The notes beneath the pieces are model-generated. The model was not told the origin of the DNA. It did not search any database and saw only the letters and a list, made by a program, of their open reading frames with translations. The translations under genes and the position numbers were made by a program. This document shows, one piece after another, positions 1-7,562 of a stretch of DNA of 26,588 nt. Source of the stretch: CAUZSN01 sp963582345 (GTDB lineage: Bacteria > Planctomycetota > Planctomycetia > Planctomycetales > Planctomycetaceae); the NCBI GenBank assembly GCA_963582345.1, contig CAUZSN010000030.1, positions 1 through 26,588 of the forward strand, written 5' to 3'. Position 1 is the first letter of the stretch. The number at the start of each line of letters is the position of its first letter.

Positions 1-97
1 GGAATAAGAGCAAAGGTTTTCCACATCGCCGCAACTAAGCTGACTGCGCAAAGAGTCCGGCCCCGTCCATGGTCGGGCTTTGTGCGTTTTGGACGCT

Positions 98-469
98 CTA
101 CAATCTACTTAACCGAATCCATAACGGTGGCCCTATCAGTAACAGGCCGACGACGACAGCGGTACCGGCGAGCACAAGCACTGCCGCGGCCGCCACGTCT
201 TTCGCGATTCTGGCCTGTTCGTGGAATTCTGGCGCAATTAGATCGACAATCGCTTCGATCGACGTGTTGCCGACTTCCGCTGCGATGATTGCGCCGATTG
301 CCAGTACCAGGATGCTCCAGTCGCTGACTTCGAGCTTTAAGATAGCAGCGAGCAAGATGACCAGTACGGAGATCGCAAAGTGAATCTTCATGTTGCGTTC
401 TGTGCGTAGAACGTACCATAATCCGACAAACGCACACTGGAAGCTATGCCATAGTGATCTTGTTCGCAT
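98..469 (-). CDS. dgkA: Undecaprenol/diacylglycerol kinase (DgkA family)
   Basis: This is a 123-residue integral inner-membrane lipid kinase of the prokaryotic diacylglycerol kinase family. It phosphorylates undecaprenol or diacylglycerol with ATP, which recycles lipid carriers for cell-wall or LPS synthesis. The family signature is visible: an N-terminal amphipathic stretch with RTERN near residues 23-27, then a hydrophobic segment at about 30-45, a second at 50-65 running into EVGNTSIEAIVDLI (the E..NT.IEA.VD catalytic signature), an ARIAKDVAAAAVL segment, and a third membrane helix near the end. Length matches the Gram-positive-like undecaprenol kinase group. The ATG at 469 is preceded on the minus strand by AAAAGGGG (478-485), 8 nt away, which supports this start. 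It is divergent from the UbiD gene. Which lipid it uses cannot be told from the sequence. Confidence 0.9.
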   Translation of the reverse strand: MRTRSLWHSFQCAFVGLWYVLRTERNMKIHFAISVLVILLAAILKLEVSDWSILVLAIGAIIAAEVGNTSIEAIVDLIAPEFHEQARIAKDVAAAAVLVLAGTAVVVGLLLIGPPLWIRLSRL

Positions 470-477
470 CGGCTCGG

Positions 478-485
478 CCCCTTTT
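478..485 (-). promoter_or_regulatory. Ribosome binding site of dgkA
   Basis: AAAAGGGG on the minus strand, 8 nt before the ATG at 467-469. It is a clear purine-rich Shine-Dalgarno site and fixes the dgkA start. Confidence 0.6.
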
Positions 486-566
486 CATCAGGGTGTCCTT
501 GTCTTAATCTGTGGTGACGCAAGGCGACCATACAATAGGCCAACTGTCACGGCTACATCATTTCGA

Positions 567-579
567 AGACGTGACGTCT
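567..579. promoter_or_regulatory. 6-1-6 palindrome just before the UbiD gene
   Basis: AGACGT-G-ACGTCT is a perfect inverted repeat with a one-base centre. It ends 11 nt before the ATG at 591, where a ribosome binding site would normally lie; no Shine-Dalgarno site is visible there. It could be an operator or a small mRNA hairpin near the start codon. A 13-bp palindrome can also occur by chance. Confidence 0.3.
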
Positions 580-590
580 GAACAATCCCA

Positions 591-2432
591 ATGGGCTACC
601 GCAACCTGAAAGAATGCCTCGATGACCTGGAACGCACCGGACAGTTGGTGCGGATTGAGGATGAGATTAATCCGAATCTGGAAGCCGCCGAGATCCAACG
701 GCGCGTGTACGAAGCTCAGGGTCCTGCTGTCTACTATGCGCGGGTCAAAGGCTGTCGGTTTCCAATGGTAAGCAACGTGTTCGGGACGCTCGAGCGCACT
801 CGGTTCCTGTTCCGCGATTCACTGGAAGCGGTTCGGCATTTAGTCGAGTTGAAAATCGATCCCGCTCGGTTCTGGAAGCAGCCTTTTCGATATCGCGACG
901 TTCCCCGAACCCTGTGGCACATGCGGCCGCGAAAGGTATCAGGCGGACCGGTTCTGAAGAATCAGACCACCGTCGACCAGCTACCTCAGGTGAAGAACTG
1001 GCCAGAAGACGCTGGAGCGTTCATTACATTGCCTCAAGTTTACACCGAAGACGCGGACTGTCCCGGCTTACGGCATTCCAATCTGGGAATGTACCGCGTG
1101 CAGATGTCAGGAGGGCAATATGCACTGAACCAGCAGGTTGGGTTGCATTACCAAATTCATCGCGGCATCGGTATTCATCACGCATCACACATTCGGCAGG
1201 GAAAACCGTTTCGCGTCAGCATATTCGTAGGCGGTCCGCCAGCTATGACGTTGGCCGCTATCATGCCACTGCCGGAGGGATTGTCAGAGTTGATGTTTGG
1301 TGGCGCGTTGGGGCAACGGCCAGTTAGAACGATTTGTCTGCCGGATCAGCCGCGGATTTATTCGGACGCAGATTTCTGTATCACGGGCATTGTCGATTCC
1401 GATCGGCTATTGCCAGAAGGTCCATTCGGCGATCATCTGGGGTATTACAGCCTGGCACACGACTTCCCTGTGTTGAAAGTCGAACGCGTTTACCATCGGG
1501 ATTGTGCGATTTGGCCATTTACGGTCGTCGGCCGTCCGCCGCAGGAAGACACGTCGTTCGGAAAGATCATCCATGAAATCACCGGGCCGATCATCCCAAC
1601 AGTCGTCGCCGGAGTGCATGCAATACACGCTGTCGATGCGGCCGGAGTGCATCCGCTGTTATTGGCGATCGGAAGCGAGCGGTACGTGCCGTATGCAGAA
1701 GAGCGGAAGCCGCAGGAAATCCTCACGTGTGCGAACGCGTTATTGGGACAAGGACAGTTATCACTGGCCAAGTATTTGTTGATTGTTGCCAAGGAGGACA
1801 ACCCGAATTTGGATGTCGAAAATATTCCAGATTTCTTCGCTCACTTGCTGACTCGAGTCAACTGGCGAAGCGACCTGCACTTTCAGACGTGTACGACGAT
1901 CGATACGCTTGACTATTCCGGTCATGGTTTCAACAAGGGGTCGAAAGTCGTGATTGCAGCGACAGGTTTTCCACGGCGTGAATTGCTAAATGAAATTCCC
2001 AATGAGTTCAATTTGCCAGACGGCTTCAGGGACCCGCAAGTTTGTTTACCGGGAGTCTTGGCAGTTCAAGCACCAATGTACTCGCCATCCACAGATGGAA
2101 GAGATGTGGGGCCGGATTTGTTCTGCGATCAATTTGAGGGTCGACACTCAATCAACGCATTTCCGCTGATCGTCTTGGTCGACGACAGCGATTTCACAGC
2201 TCGGACGCTGAACAATTTCTTGTGGGTGACATTTACTCGATCCAATCCGGCCGTTGACATTTATGGGATTAATTCGTCTGTCAACTACAAACATTGGGGC
2301 TGCACAGGCTCGTTGGTCATTGATGCTCGTATCAAACCGCATCACGCGCCTCCGTTGGTCGAAGATTTGCAGACGTCCAAGCGTGTGGACGAGCTCGCCG
2401 CCAAGCATGGGCCATTGCACGGGATCATTTAA
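591..2432 (+). CDS. ubiD: UbiD-family prenylated-FMN decarboxylase
   Basis: A 613-residue UbiD-family protein. Members are cytoplasmic, use prenylated FMN made by a UbiX partner, and reversibly decarboxylate aromatic or unsaturated acids; some act in ubiquinone or menaquinone (including futalosine-route) synthesis. Visible family features are RHSNLGMYR at 161-169 (the cofactor/metal-binding N..YR segment) and PEGPFGDHLGYY at 275-286, holding the catalytic acid pair as E276 and D281. Many family members have a second Glu where this one has Asp. The protein is longer than the roughly 490-residue E. coli UbiD. ATG 591 is followed directly by a typical UbiD N-terminus; there is no clear ribosome binding site. 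The next gene starts 55 bp downstream on the same strand. The symbol is family-level: the substrate is unknown and no ubiX is seen in the window. Confidence 0.88.
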   Translation: MGYRNLKECLDDLERTGQLVRIEDEINPNLEAAEIQRRVYEAQGPAVYYARVKGCRFPMVSNVFGTLERTRFLFRDSLEAVRHLVELKIDPARFWKQPFRYRDVPRTLWHMRPRKVSGGPVLKNQTTVDQLPQVKNWPEDAGAFITLPQVYTEDADCPGLRHSNLGMYRVQMSGGQYALNQQVGLHYQIHRGIGIHHASHIRQGKPFRVSIFVGGPPAMTLAAIMPLPEGLSELMFGGALGQRPVRTICLPDQPRIYSDADFCITGIVDSDRLLPEGPFGDHLGYYSLAHDFPVLKVERVYHRDCAIWPFTVVGRPPQEDTSFGKIIHEITGPIIPTVVAGVHAIHAVDAAGVHPLLLAIGSERYVPYAEERKPQEILTCANALLGQGQLSLAKYLLIVAKEDNPNLDVENIPDFFAHLLTRVNWRSDLHFQTCTTIDTLDYSGHGFNKGSKVVIAATGFPRRELLNEIPNEFNLPDGFRDPQVCLPGVLAVQAPMYSPSTDGRDVGPDLFCDQFEGRHSINAFPLIVLVDDSDFTARTLNNFLWVTFTRSNPAVDIYGINSSVNYKHWGCTGSLVIDARIKPHHAPPLVEDLQTSKRVDELAAKHGPLHGII

Positions 2433-2487
2433 ATCTTGAAAATGGGAGGAAAGTTCTCTATCTACACCTTCCAATTGTCGATTCACT

Positions 2488-3345
2488 ATGGTTGTTCCAT
2501 TTCTTAGTCGCGAAGAATATATCGAGCAGGCACATTTTTTTCGCGTCTACCGCGAACGGATGTGCGACAAATTTCCTGCACAGGAAATCCTCACGAGCAT
2601 TCACGAGGAGATCCTGATTACCACCAAACTGCCAATGGCATTGGAATTTTTAGCCGGTGAGATCCTGCTGACCGGCCGTCTCAGTGATGGCATGGCTCAC
2701 CTGTCGCACTACTTCACACCGTTTCAGGCTTTCATTATGGGGCAATCCGAAGACGACAAGTCGCGGTTCGATCAGTCGATCGCATTAGAGGTCTTGCAGC
2801 GGGAAGCCGAGTATCGATCCAACTCGCCAGCTCCTGCGGGGATGTTCATTTACCAGTTTGAATGTGTGGCCCGTAATCGTTTGGGATATGACCTGGGACT
2901 GGAAGCCATTGCCGAAGACCCACTTTACAACGAGCACTGGAGTGACTGGATCTTGAAAATTCGTCGGCAACTGGGCACCATCGACTTTGGCGACATGATT
3001 TATTACCGTTCGGAATTCGCGGTCGAAGAGAAGCGACAAAGCATCGGGGATGAAGACTACTTACCTTCGTATCCGATCCTGTTTGGCCATCAGGAGGGTC
3101 GCATTGCTAAAGCAAATCGCGGCAAAGAGCCGCTGTTGATGTTTGCGGCGTTACAACGACAACTCGGCTATCCGGCCGTACCTCGCTTAAAGCCAAGATT
3201 GGAGGACGGCCCGCTGACTCACCCAGCACTCGAGCAGCGACTGCAGCGGATCGAGCAAACCTTAAAGCTGATTCAATCCGAATTGAAAGGCGGAATCGAC
3301 CTGAGCCAATTCTTCGTAAACCCACCGGGTTCCGACAACGGTTAG
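2488..3345 (+). CDS. Conserved hypothetical protein downstream of ubiD
   Basis: I do not recognise a family for this 285-residue protein. It is soluble, with no signal peptide or membrane segment. It looks mostly alpha-helical through about residue 175, with many His, Tyr and acidic residues (for example SHYFTPFQ near 73-80 and YNEHWSDW near 147-154). A basic linker follows, then a C-terminal helix with heptad-like Leu/Ile spacing (ALEQRLQRIEQTLKLIQSEL) that suggests a short coiled coil and oligomerisation. ATG 2488 is the first start in its frame after the preceding stop. The purine run GGGAGGA at 2444-2450 is about 37 nt upstream, too far to be a normal ribosome binding site. Co-orientation and the 55-bp gap suggest co-transcription with the UbiD-family gene, so a link to that pathway is possible but unproven. 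Confidence 0.75.
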   Translation: MVVPFLSREEYIEQAHFFRVYRERMCDKFPAQEILTSIHEEILITTKLPMALEFLAGEILLTGRLSDGMAHLSHYFTPFQAFIMGQSEDDKSRFDQSIALEVLQREAEYRSNSPAPAGMFIYQFECVARNRLGYDLGLEAIAEDPLYNEHWSDWILKIRRQLGTIDFGDMIYYRSEFAVEEKRQSIGDEDYLPSYPILFGHQEGRIAKANRGKEPLLMFAALQRQLGYPAVPRLKPRLEDGPLTHPALEQRLQRIEQTLKLIQSELKGGIDLSQFFVNPPGSDNG

Positions 3346-3392
3346 CCCAGTGCTCTAGGGAATGAGTACACGGACATTCGCAACAGGCTTTG

Positions 3393-4382
3393 CTAACGAT
3401 CGACAGGACGAGGCACGTTGGACAGCCATTGAAACAACACGCGAGCGACCTGTACTAAGCTCGAGCCGGAACACGCAGACGGGGTGTCTCTTGTCGTATG
3501 CCAAAACGGGTAATCGAAGTCGATCAAATCACAGGTGGGAATGTGTGCGATCTTGTTCAACGGGATGTGATCATCATTCACGTCATACTTCGCTCGGCCG
3601 GGGACGAATGCACTTGCCTTCAGCCTCCGCGCAGTCGCCCAAATGCTGTGAGTCAACTTTGGAGCGAATTTCAGGCTGTTTTTTTCCTTATGGATGTTTA
3701 AGTGTTTGTCGGCAACCATATCAACCACTACGCCATAGACATATCGATGCGGCGGCGGACGGGTGCGGTATTGCTCCGCAAAATACTTGGAGCCGAGACA
3801 ATACTGGTCGTTCTTCCCGTAAACCAGTTCTTCTCCATCAAAGAATACGAAGTCGACACCGTAGGTCGGCTTCAAGGATTGCATGTGATGGGCCAGTTCC
3901 ATGAACAATGCGACGCCGCTGGCGCCGTCGTTGGCGCCGATGAAACGATCGCGACGCTTCAATAAATCGGGATCGCGATCGGGGAAAGGTCGCGTGTCGT
4001 AATGACATGCCAGTAACACGCGACGTTTCGAATTTGGATGCCACGAGACGATGGTGTTGTTCATCCGCACGGGACCGCCGGTTTGCGGGTGTGTTACGTC
4101 GAATGACTGGAATCGCACTTGCGCACCGAATTTTGGGAAGTGTTCGACGATCAAGTTCTGTTGCTCAACCATTCCTCTCGTTCCGCTGATGCGCGGGCCA
4201 ATGCGACAAACCTTGATTAAGTAATTGTAGGCTCGATTGGCATCGAATTGTTTAGTCGGTGGCTCTTTAGCGAGGGCGACATTTCGGCCTGTCGCAAGTA
4301 ATGCAAGACCAAACAAACTGGTTAGCAACCGCGCCGAACAGACGGCCTTTATGTAGCTATGTAGACTGTTGCACATATCCAT
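3393..4382 (-). CDS. Exported M28-family metallohydrolase, glutaminyl cyclase-like
   Basis: A Zn-dependent M28-fold protein most like glutaminyl-peptide cyclotransferases, which form N-terminal pyroglutamate; an aminopeptidase role is the alternative. The metal-ligand motifs appear in family order: ACHYDTRPF (His/Asp region), GANDGASGVALF (bridging Asp), FFDGEEL (catalytic and metal Glu), VVVDMVAD, and FWHTTRDTP (final His). The order and the WHTTRDTP ending fit the cyclase branch. A longer frame opens at a TTG (4475), but the ATG at 4382 gives a 329-residue protein beginning with a short basic stretch, a hydrophobic core (LLTSLFGLALLATG) and an Ala-Leu-Ala site, a good signal peptide, so I chose it. 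It therefore probably acts in the periplasm. It lies 111 bp downstream of pckG on the same strand and converges on the 285-residue hypothetical. Confidence 0.85.
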   Translation of the reverse strand: MDMCNSLHSYIKAVCSARLLTSLFGLALLATGRNVALAKEPPTKQFDANRAYNYLIKVCRIGPRISGTRGMVEQQNLIVEHFPKFGAQVRFQSFDVTHPQTGGPVRMNNTIVSWHPNSKRRVLLACHYDTRPFPDRDPDLLKRRDRFIGANDGASGVALFMELAHHMQSLKPTYGVDFVFFDGEELVYGKNDQYCLGSKYFAEQYRTRPPPHRYVYGVVVDMVADKHLNIHKEKNSLKFAPKLTHSIWATARRLKASAFVPGRAKYDVNDDHIPLNKIAHIPTCDLIDFDYPFWHTTRDTPSACSGSSLVQVARVLFQWLSNVPRPVDR

Positions 4383-4493
4383 TCCTATTTGTAGCTGCTT
4401 AGGGCCGCCTGACTTGCGCAAAATCGCGAAGTGAACACAGGCTGCTTCGATCGTTGTGTCTTCAGGTTCGGTCAACGGGTTATTAATCGCAAA

Positions 4494-6245
4494 TCACCTA
4501 AGTCGCTTTCGTAACTCATCGTTTTCGGCCTTTATTTTTGTTGGAAGCTTGTCGCCGAATTCTGACAGGTATTGTTCGCGCTCTTCAACTTCCGAATTCC
4601 ATTGTTCATGATCGACGGCCAGCAGTGCTTTGCCGGCTTCTTGCGAGATTCCCAAACCGGTTAAGTCCAGAGCTTCGGCTGTCGGCAGGTAGCCGATGGG
4701 CGTCTCAACCACCTCGCCCTCGCCACGAGTCCGAGCGGTGATCCATTTCAGAACACGCATGTTTTCTCCAAAACCCGGCCACAGCCAGTTACCGTCGACA
4801 TCCTTACGAAACCAATTGACGTGGAATATTTTCGGCATCTGATCGCCACCTTTGCTGCCAATGTCGAGCCAGTGTTGCCAATAGTCGGCCATGTGGTAAC
4901 CGCAAAACGGAAGCATGGCCATCGGGTCGTGACGCAATTCCCCCAAGCCGCCTATAGCCGCCGCGGTCTTTTCGCTGGTCATTGTGGCACCAACATACGT
5001 CCCGTGTTGCCAGTTGAATGACTGATAGATCAACGGTGTCGTTGTGGTCCGCCGACCGCCGAAAATGAATGCGCTGATCGGCACGCCCTCGGGTTTTTCC
5101 CAATCAGGCGAAATGCTAGGACACTGACTAGCCGGAGCAGTAAAACGGCTGTTGGGATGGGCGGCCGGGACCTCGGTTTCTGGCGACCAAGGGTCGCCCT
5201 TCCAGTTGATTGCCTCAAGCGGCGGGTCATTCATCCCTTCCCACCACACCGTTTTATCCGGCAACAGGGCGACATTCGTAAATAGGGTGTTCTGCCGACA
5301 CGTGAACATGGCGTTTGGATTCGTTTCTATGCTGGTACCTGGCGCGACTCCGAAGAAACCGTATTCGGGATTGACTGCGTACAGGCGTCCATCAAGACCG
5401 AACCTTAGCCATGCGATGTCGTCACCAATTGTTTCCACTTTCCAACCGGCATCCAGGTCGGCCTGAGGCGGGACGAGCATTGCCAGGTTCGTCTTGCCGC
5501 ATGCTGACGGAAATGCGGCTGACATGTATGTTTTATTTCCGGCAGGATCTGTGATGCCCAAAATTAACATGTGCTCAGCTAACCAGCCTTCCTTACGGGC
5601 CAGTACGCTAGCCAGTCGCAAGGCGAAACATTTCTTCCCTAGCAACGCGTTCCCACCGTAATTCGAGCTATAGCTCATGATCAGATTTTCTTCGGGAAAA
5701 TGACTAATGTAGCGTTCTTCGGGATCAAGTCGGCCGATGCTGTGCAGGCACTTGACGAACCCACCGTCCTCCCCCAGTTCGTCCAAAGCCACTTGGCCCA
5801 TTCGAGTCATAATTCGCATGTTGGCGACAACGTATGGGCTATCAGTGATTTCGATCCCGACTTTTGCCATCGGACTTCCCGGTGGTCCCATCAGATAGGG
5901 GATCACGTACATCGTTCGACCACGCATACAGGTCTTGAACAGCGGACTCAGGCGGCGGTGCATTTGGTCGGGAGCCATCCAGTTATTGGTTGGCCCGGCA
6001 TCGGCCTCATCAAGGCTGCAAATGTATGTGCGATGTTCAACTCTCGCCACATCATTGACATTGCTTCGTGCGTAGAATGAACCCGGATGTTTTTCTTCAT
6101 CAAGTCGAATCAATGTACCGTCAGCGACCATCAGGTCGTTCAGTCGAGTGATTTCGTCTACTGAACCATCACACCAATGGACGGCATCCGGTTCCGTTAT
6201 ACGAGCGATTTCAGCGACCCAAGCCTCTAACCCCTGATGTGCCAT
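4494..6245 (-). CDS. pckG: Phosphoenolpyruvate carboxykinase (GTP)
   Basis: GTP-dependent PEP carboxykinase, 583 residues, cytosolic. It converts oxaloacetate and GTP to PEP, CO2 and GDP at the entry to gluconeogenesis. The family signatures are clear: SYSSNYGGNALLGKK at about 191-205 (substrate loop), SAFPSACGKTNLAM at 242-255 (P-loop with the reactive Cys249 typical of the GTP type), GDDIAW at 274-279 (metal-binding Asp pair), and FGGRRTTTTPLIYQ followed by FNWQHGTYVGA (nucleotide-binding and mobile-loop region). Length is slightly shorter than the usual 590-620. The ATG at 6245 is the first start in frame and gives a complete N-terminus. It is transcribed away from kdsD, sharing a 250-bp divergent intergenic region, and may be read together with the M28 gene behind it. 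Confidence 0.96.
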   Translation of the reverse strand: MAHQGLEAWVAEIARITEPDAVHWCDGSVDEITRLNDLMVADGTLIRLDEEKHPGSFYARSNVNDVARVEHRTYICSLDEADAGPTNNWMAPDQMHRRLSPLFKTCMRGRTMYVIPYLMGPPGSPMAKVGIEITDSPYVVANMRIMTRMGQVALDELGEDGGFVKCLHSIGRLDPEERYISHFPEENLIMSYSSNYGGNALLGKKCFALRLASVLARKEGWLAEHMLILGITDPAGNKTYMSAAFPSACGKTNLAMLVPPQADLDAGWKVETIGDDIAWLRFGLDGRLYAVNPEYGFFGVAPGTSIETNPNAMFTCRQNTLFTNVALLPDKTVWWEGMNDPPLEAINWKGDPWSPETEVPAAHPNSRFTAPASQCPSISPDWEKPEGVPISAFIFGGRRTTTTPLIYQSFNWQHGTYVGATMTSEKTAAAIGGLGELRHDPMAMLPFCGYHMADYWQHWLDIGSKGGDQMPKIFHVNWFRKDVDGNWLWPGFGENMRVLKWITARTRGEGEVVETPIGYLPTAEALDLTGLGISQEAGKALLAVDHEQWNSEVEEREQYLSEFGDKLPTKIKAENDELRKRLR

Positions 6246-6421
6246 TTGAGTGTTCTTTCAATTATCACCGAGACAAGTTGAAGCTTCACGTCCAGACGAT
6301 AAGTAAGGTGCAATAATTTCGCAAGTTTTATCCTGTGTCGCCATCACCGGGTATCAACGACCAGATCCATAGGGTGCTGTTTTTTAATAGTTTGTGGCGT
6401 TCGGGCTGATAGCGGTTCGCA

Positions 6422-6451
6422 TTGACCAGTCACGCTAGTCGGAACTATACT
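6422..6451 (+). promoter_or_regulatory. Sigma70-type promoter for kdsD
   Basis: TTGACC (6422-6427) and TATACT (6446-6451) are separated by 18 bp, close to the bacterial housekeeping consensus. A transcript would start near 6458, leaving a leader of about 38 nt before the kdsD ATG. It is the best-looking promoter I found in the window. Planctomycete promoters are not well defined, so this remains a prediction. Confidence 0.5.
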
Positions 6452-6481
6452 TCCTCGCCGTAGTAGTCGCACCAATACGTC

Positions 6482-6488
6482 AAGGAAG
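6482..6488 (+). promoter_or_regulatory. Ribosome binding site of kdsD
   Basis: AAGGAAG lies 7 nt before the ATG at 6496 and supports that start. Confidence 0.55.
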
Positions 6489-6495
6489 ACGGTGA

Positions 6496-7518
6496 ATGAA
6501 TGCCGTTCTGCAAAATGCGTCAATTCCATTTGCGCACTTCGAGCAGCTTCGCGAGGCCCGGTTGGTCATTCAGCAGGAAGCCGCTGCTCTGGCCAAGCTG
6601 GCCAGCCAATTGGATACTGATTTCTGCCGTGCGATCGACACACTAAATCAGTGTTCGGGAAGTGTTGTGATCACGGGAATCGGTAAAGCCGGCCTGGTCG
6701 GTCAAAAGATCGCTGCCACTTTGTCGTCGACCGGAACAAGAGCGCATTTTTTGCATCCGGTCGAGGCGGTCCATGGCGATTTGGGACGTCTTCACGAAAA
6801 AGACGTTGTGGTAGCACTTTCGAATAGTGGCGAAACTGAAGAAATTTGCCAACTGATTCCCATTGTGCGCCGATTGAACATCCCTGTGATCGCTATCACG
6901 GCAGATGACAACAGCACGTTGGGAAACCTGGCCGACGTCGTCGTCCGTCTGGGGCGACTCAAAGAAGCCGGATCGTATGGGCTTGCCCCGACAACCAGCA
7001 CGACCGCCATGCTGGCTTTGGGCGACGCATTAGCTCTGGTCTTGACTCGACTTAAAGGGTTCACGCCACAACAATTTGCCGTCTTTCATCCTGCGGGAAG
7101 TTTGGGACGCAAGTTGATGACAGTTCGACAAATCATGCGGAAAGAAGATCAATTGCGGATCGCTCACCAAGAGGACACGATTCGCGACGTCTTCGTGACT
7201 ATGGGGAAACCCGGGCGCCGGACCGGTGCGGTGATCTTGATCGACTCCGACGGACGTCTGGAGGGATTGTTTACCGATAGCGATTTGGCTCGGTTGCTGG
7301 AGCAACGTCGGGAGCACCAGTTCGACCGACCAATCTCACACGTAATGACATCAAACCCGCTAACAATCAGCGGCGATGCGACGCTTTGTGAAGCGGTCGA
7401 CCTCCTTTCCGAAAACAAAGTCAGCGAGCTGCCCGTTGTTGACAGCGACAGAAAACCAATTGGGCTGATTGATATTACAGACATCATCGGACTGGTGCCT
7501 CGCGACGAGACAGATTGA
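6496..7518 (+). CDS. kdsD: D-arabinose 5-phosphate isomerase (KdsD/KpsF/GutQ)
   Basis: A 340-residue cytosolic SIS-CBS protein that interconverts ribulose 5-phosphate and arabinose 5-phosphate, the first step of Kdo synthesis for LPS. The SIS sugar-isomerase domain spans about 40-190: VVITGIGKAGLVGQKIA (phosphosugar loop), HFLHPVEAVHGDLG (conserved HP.EA.HGDLG), ALSNSGETEE, and TTSTTAMLALGDALA. FHPAGSLGRKL near 198-208 carries the conserved catalytic His region. Two CBS domains follow (about 215-335), starting with the typical V..IM and ending with V.ELPVVD....IGLIDITDI. Length matches E. coli KdsD (328). The next gene, 44 bp downstream, encodes an LptC/OstA-like protein, which echoes the kdsD-lptC arrangement of proteobacteria and supports a Kdo-LPS role. 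Confidence 0.95.
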   Translation: MNAVLQNASIPFAHFEQLREARLVIQQEAAALAKLASQLDTDFCRAIDTLNQCSGSVVITGIGKAGLVGQKIAATLSSTGTRAHFLHPVEAVHGDLGRLHEKDVVVALSNSGETEEICQLIPIVRRLNIPVIAITADDNSTLGNLADVVVRLGRLKEAGSYGLAPTTSTTAMLALGDALALVLTRLKGFTPQQFAVFHPAGSLGRKLMTVRQIMRKEDQLRIAHQEDTIRDVFVTMGKPGRRTGAVILIDSDGRLEGLFTDSDLARLLEQRREHQFDRPISHVMTSNPLTISGDATLCEAVDLLSENKVSELPVVDSDRKPIGLIDITDIIGLVPRDETD

Positions 7519-7562
7519 ATGTCGTGCAATTACACAGCTGATTTCACAATCGGGACTGCATC

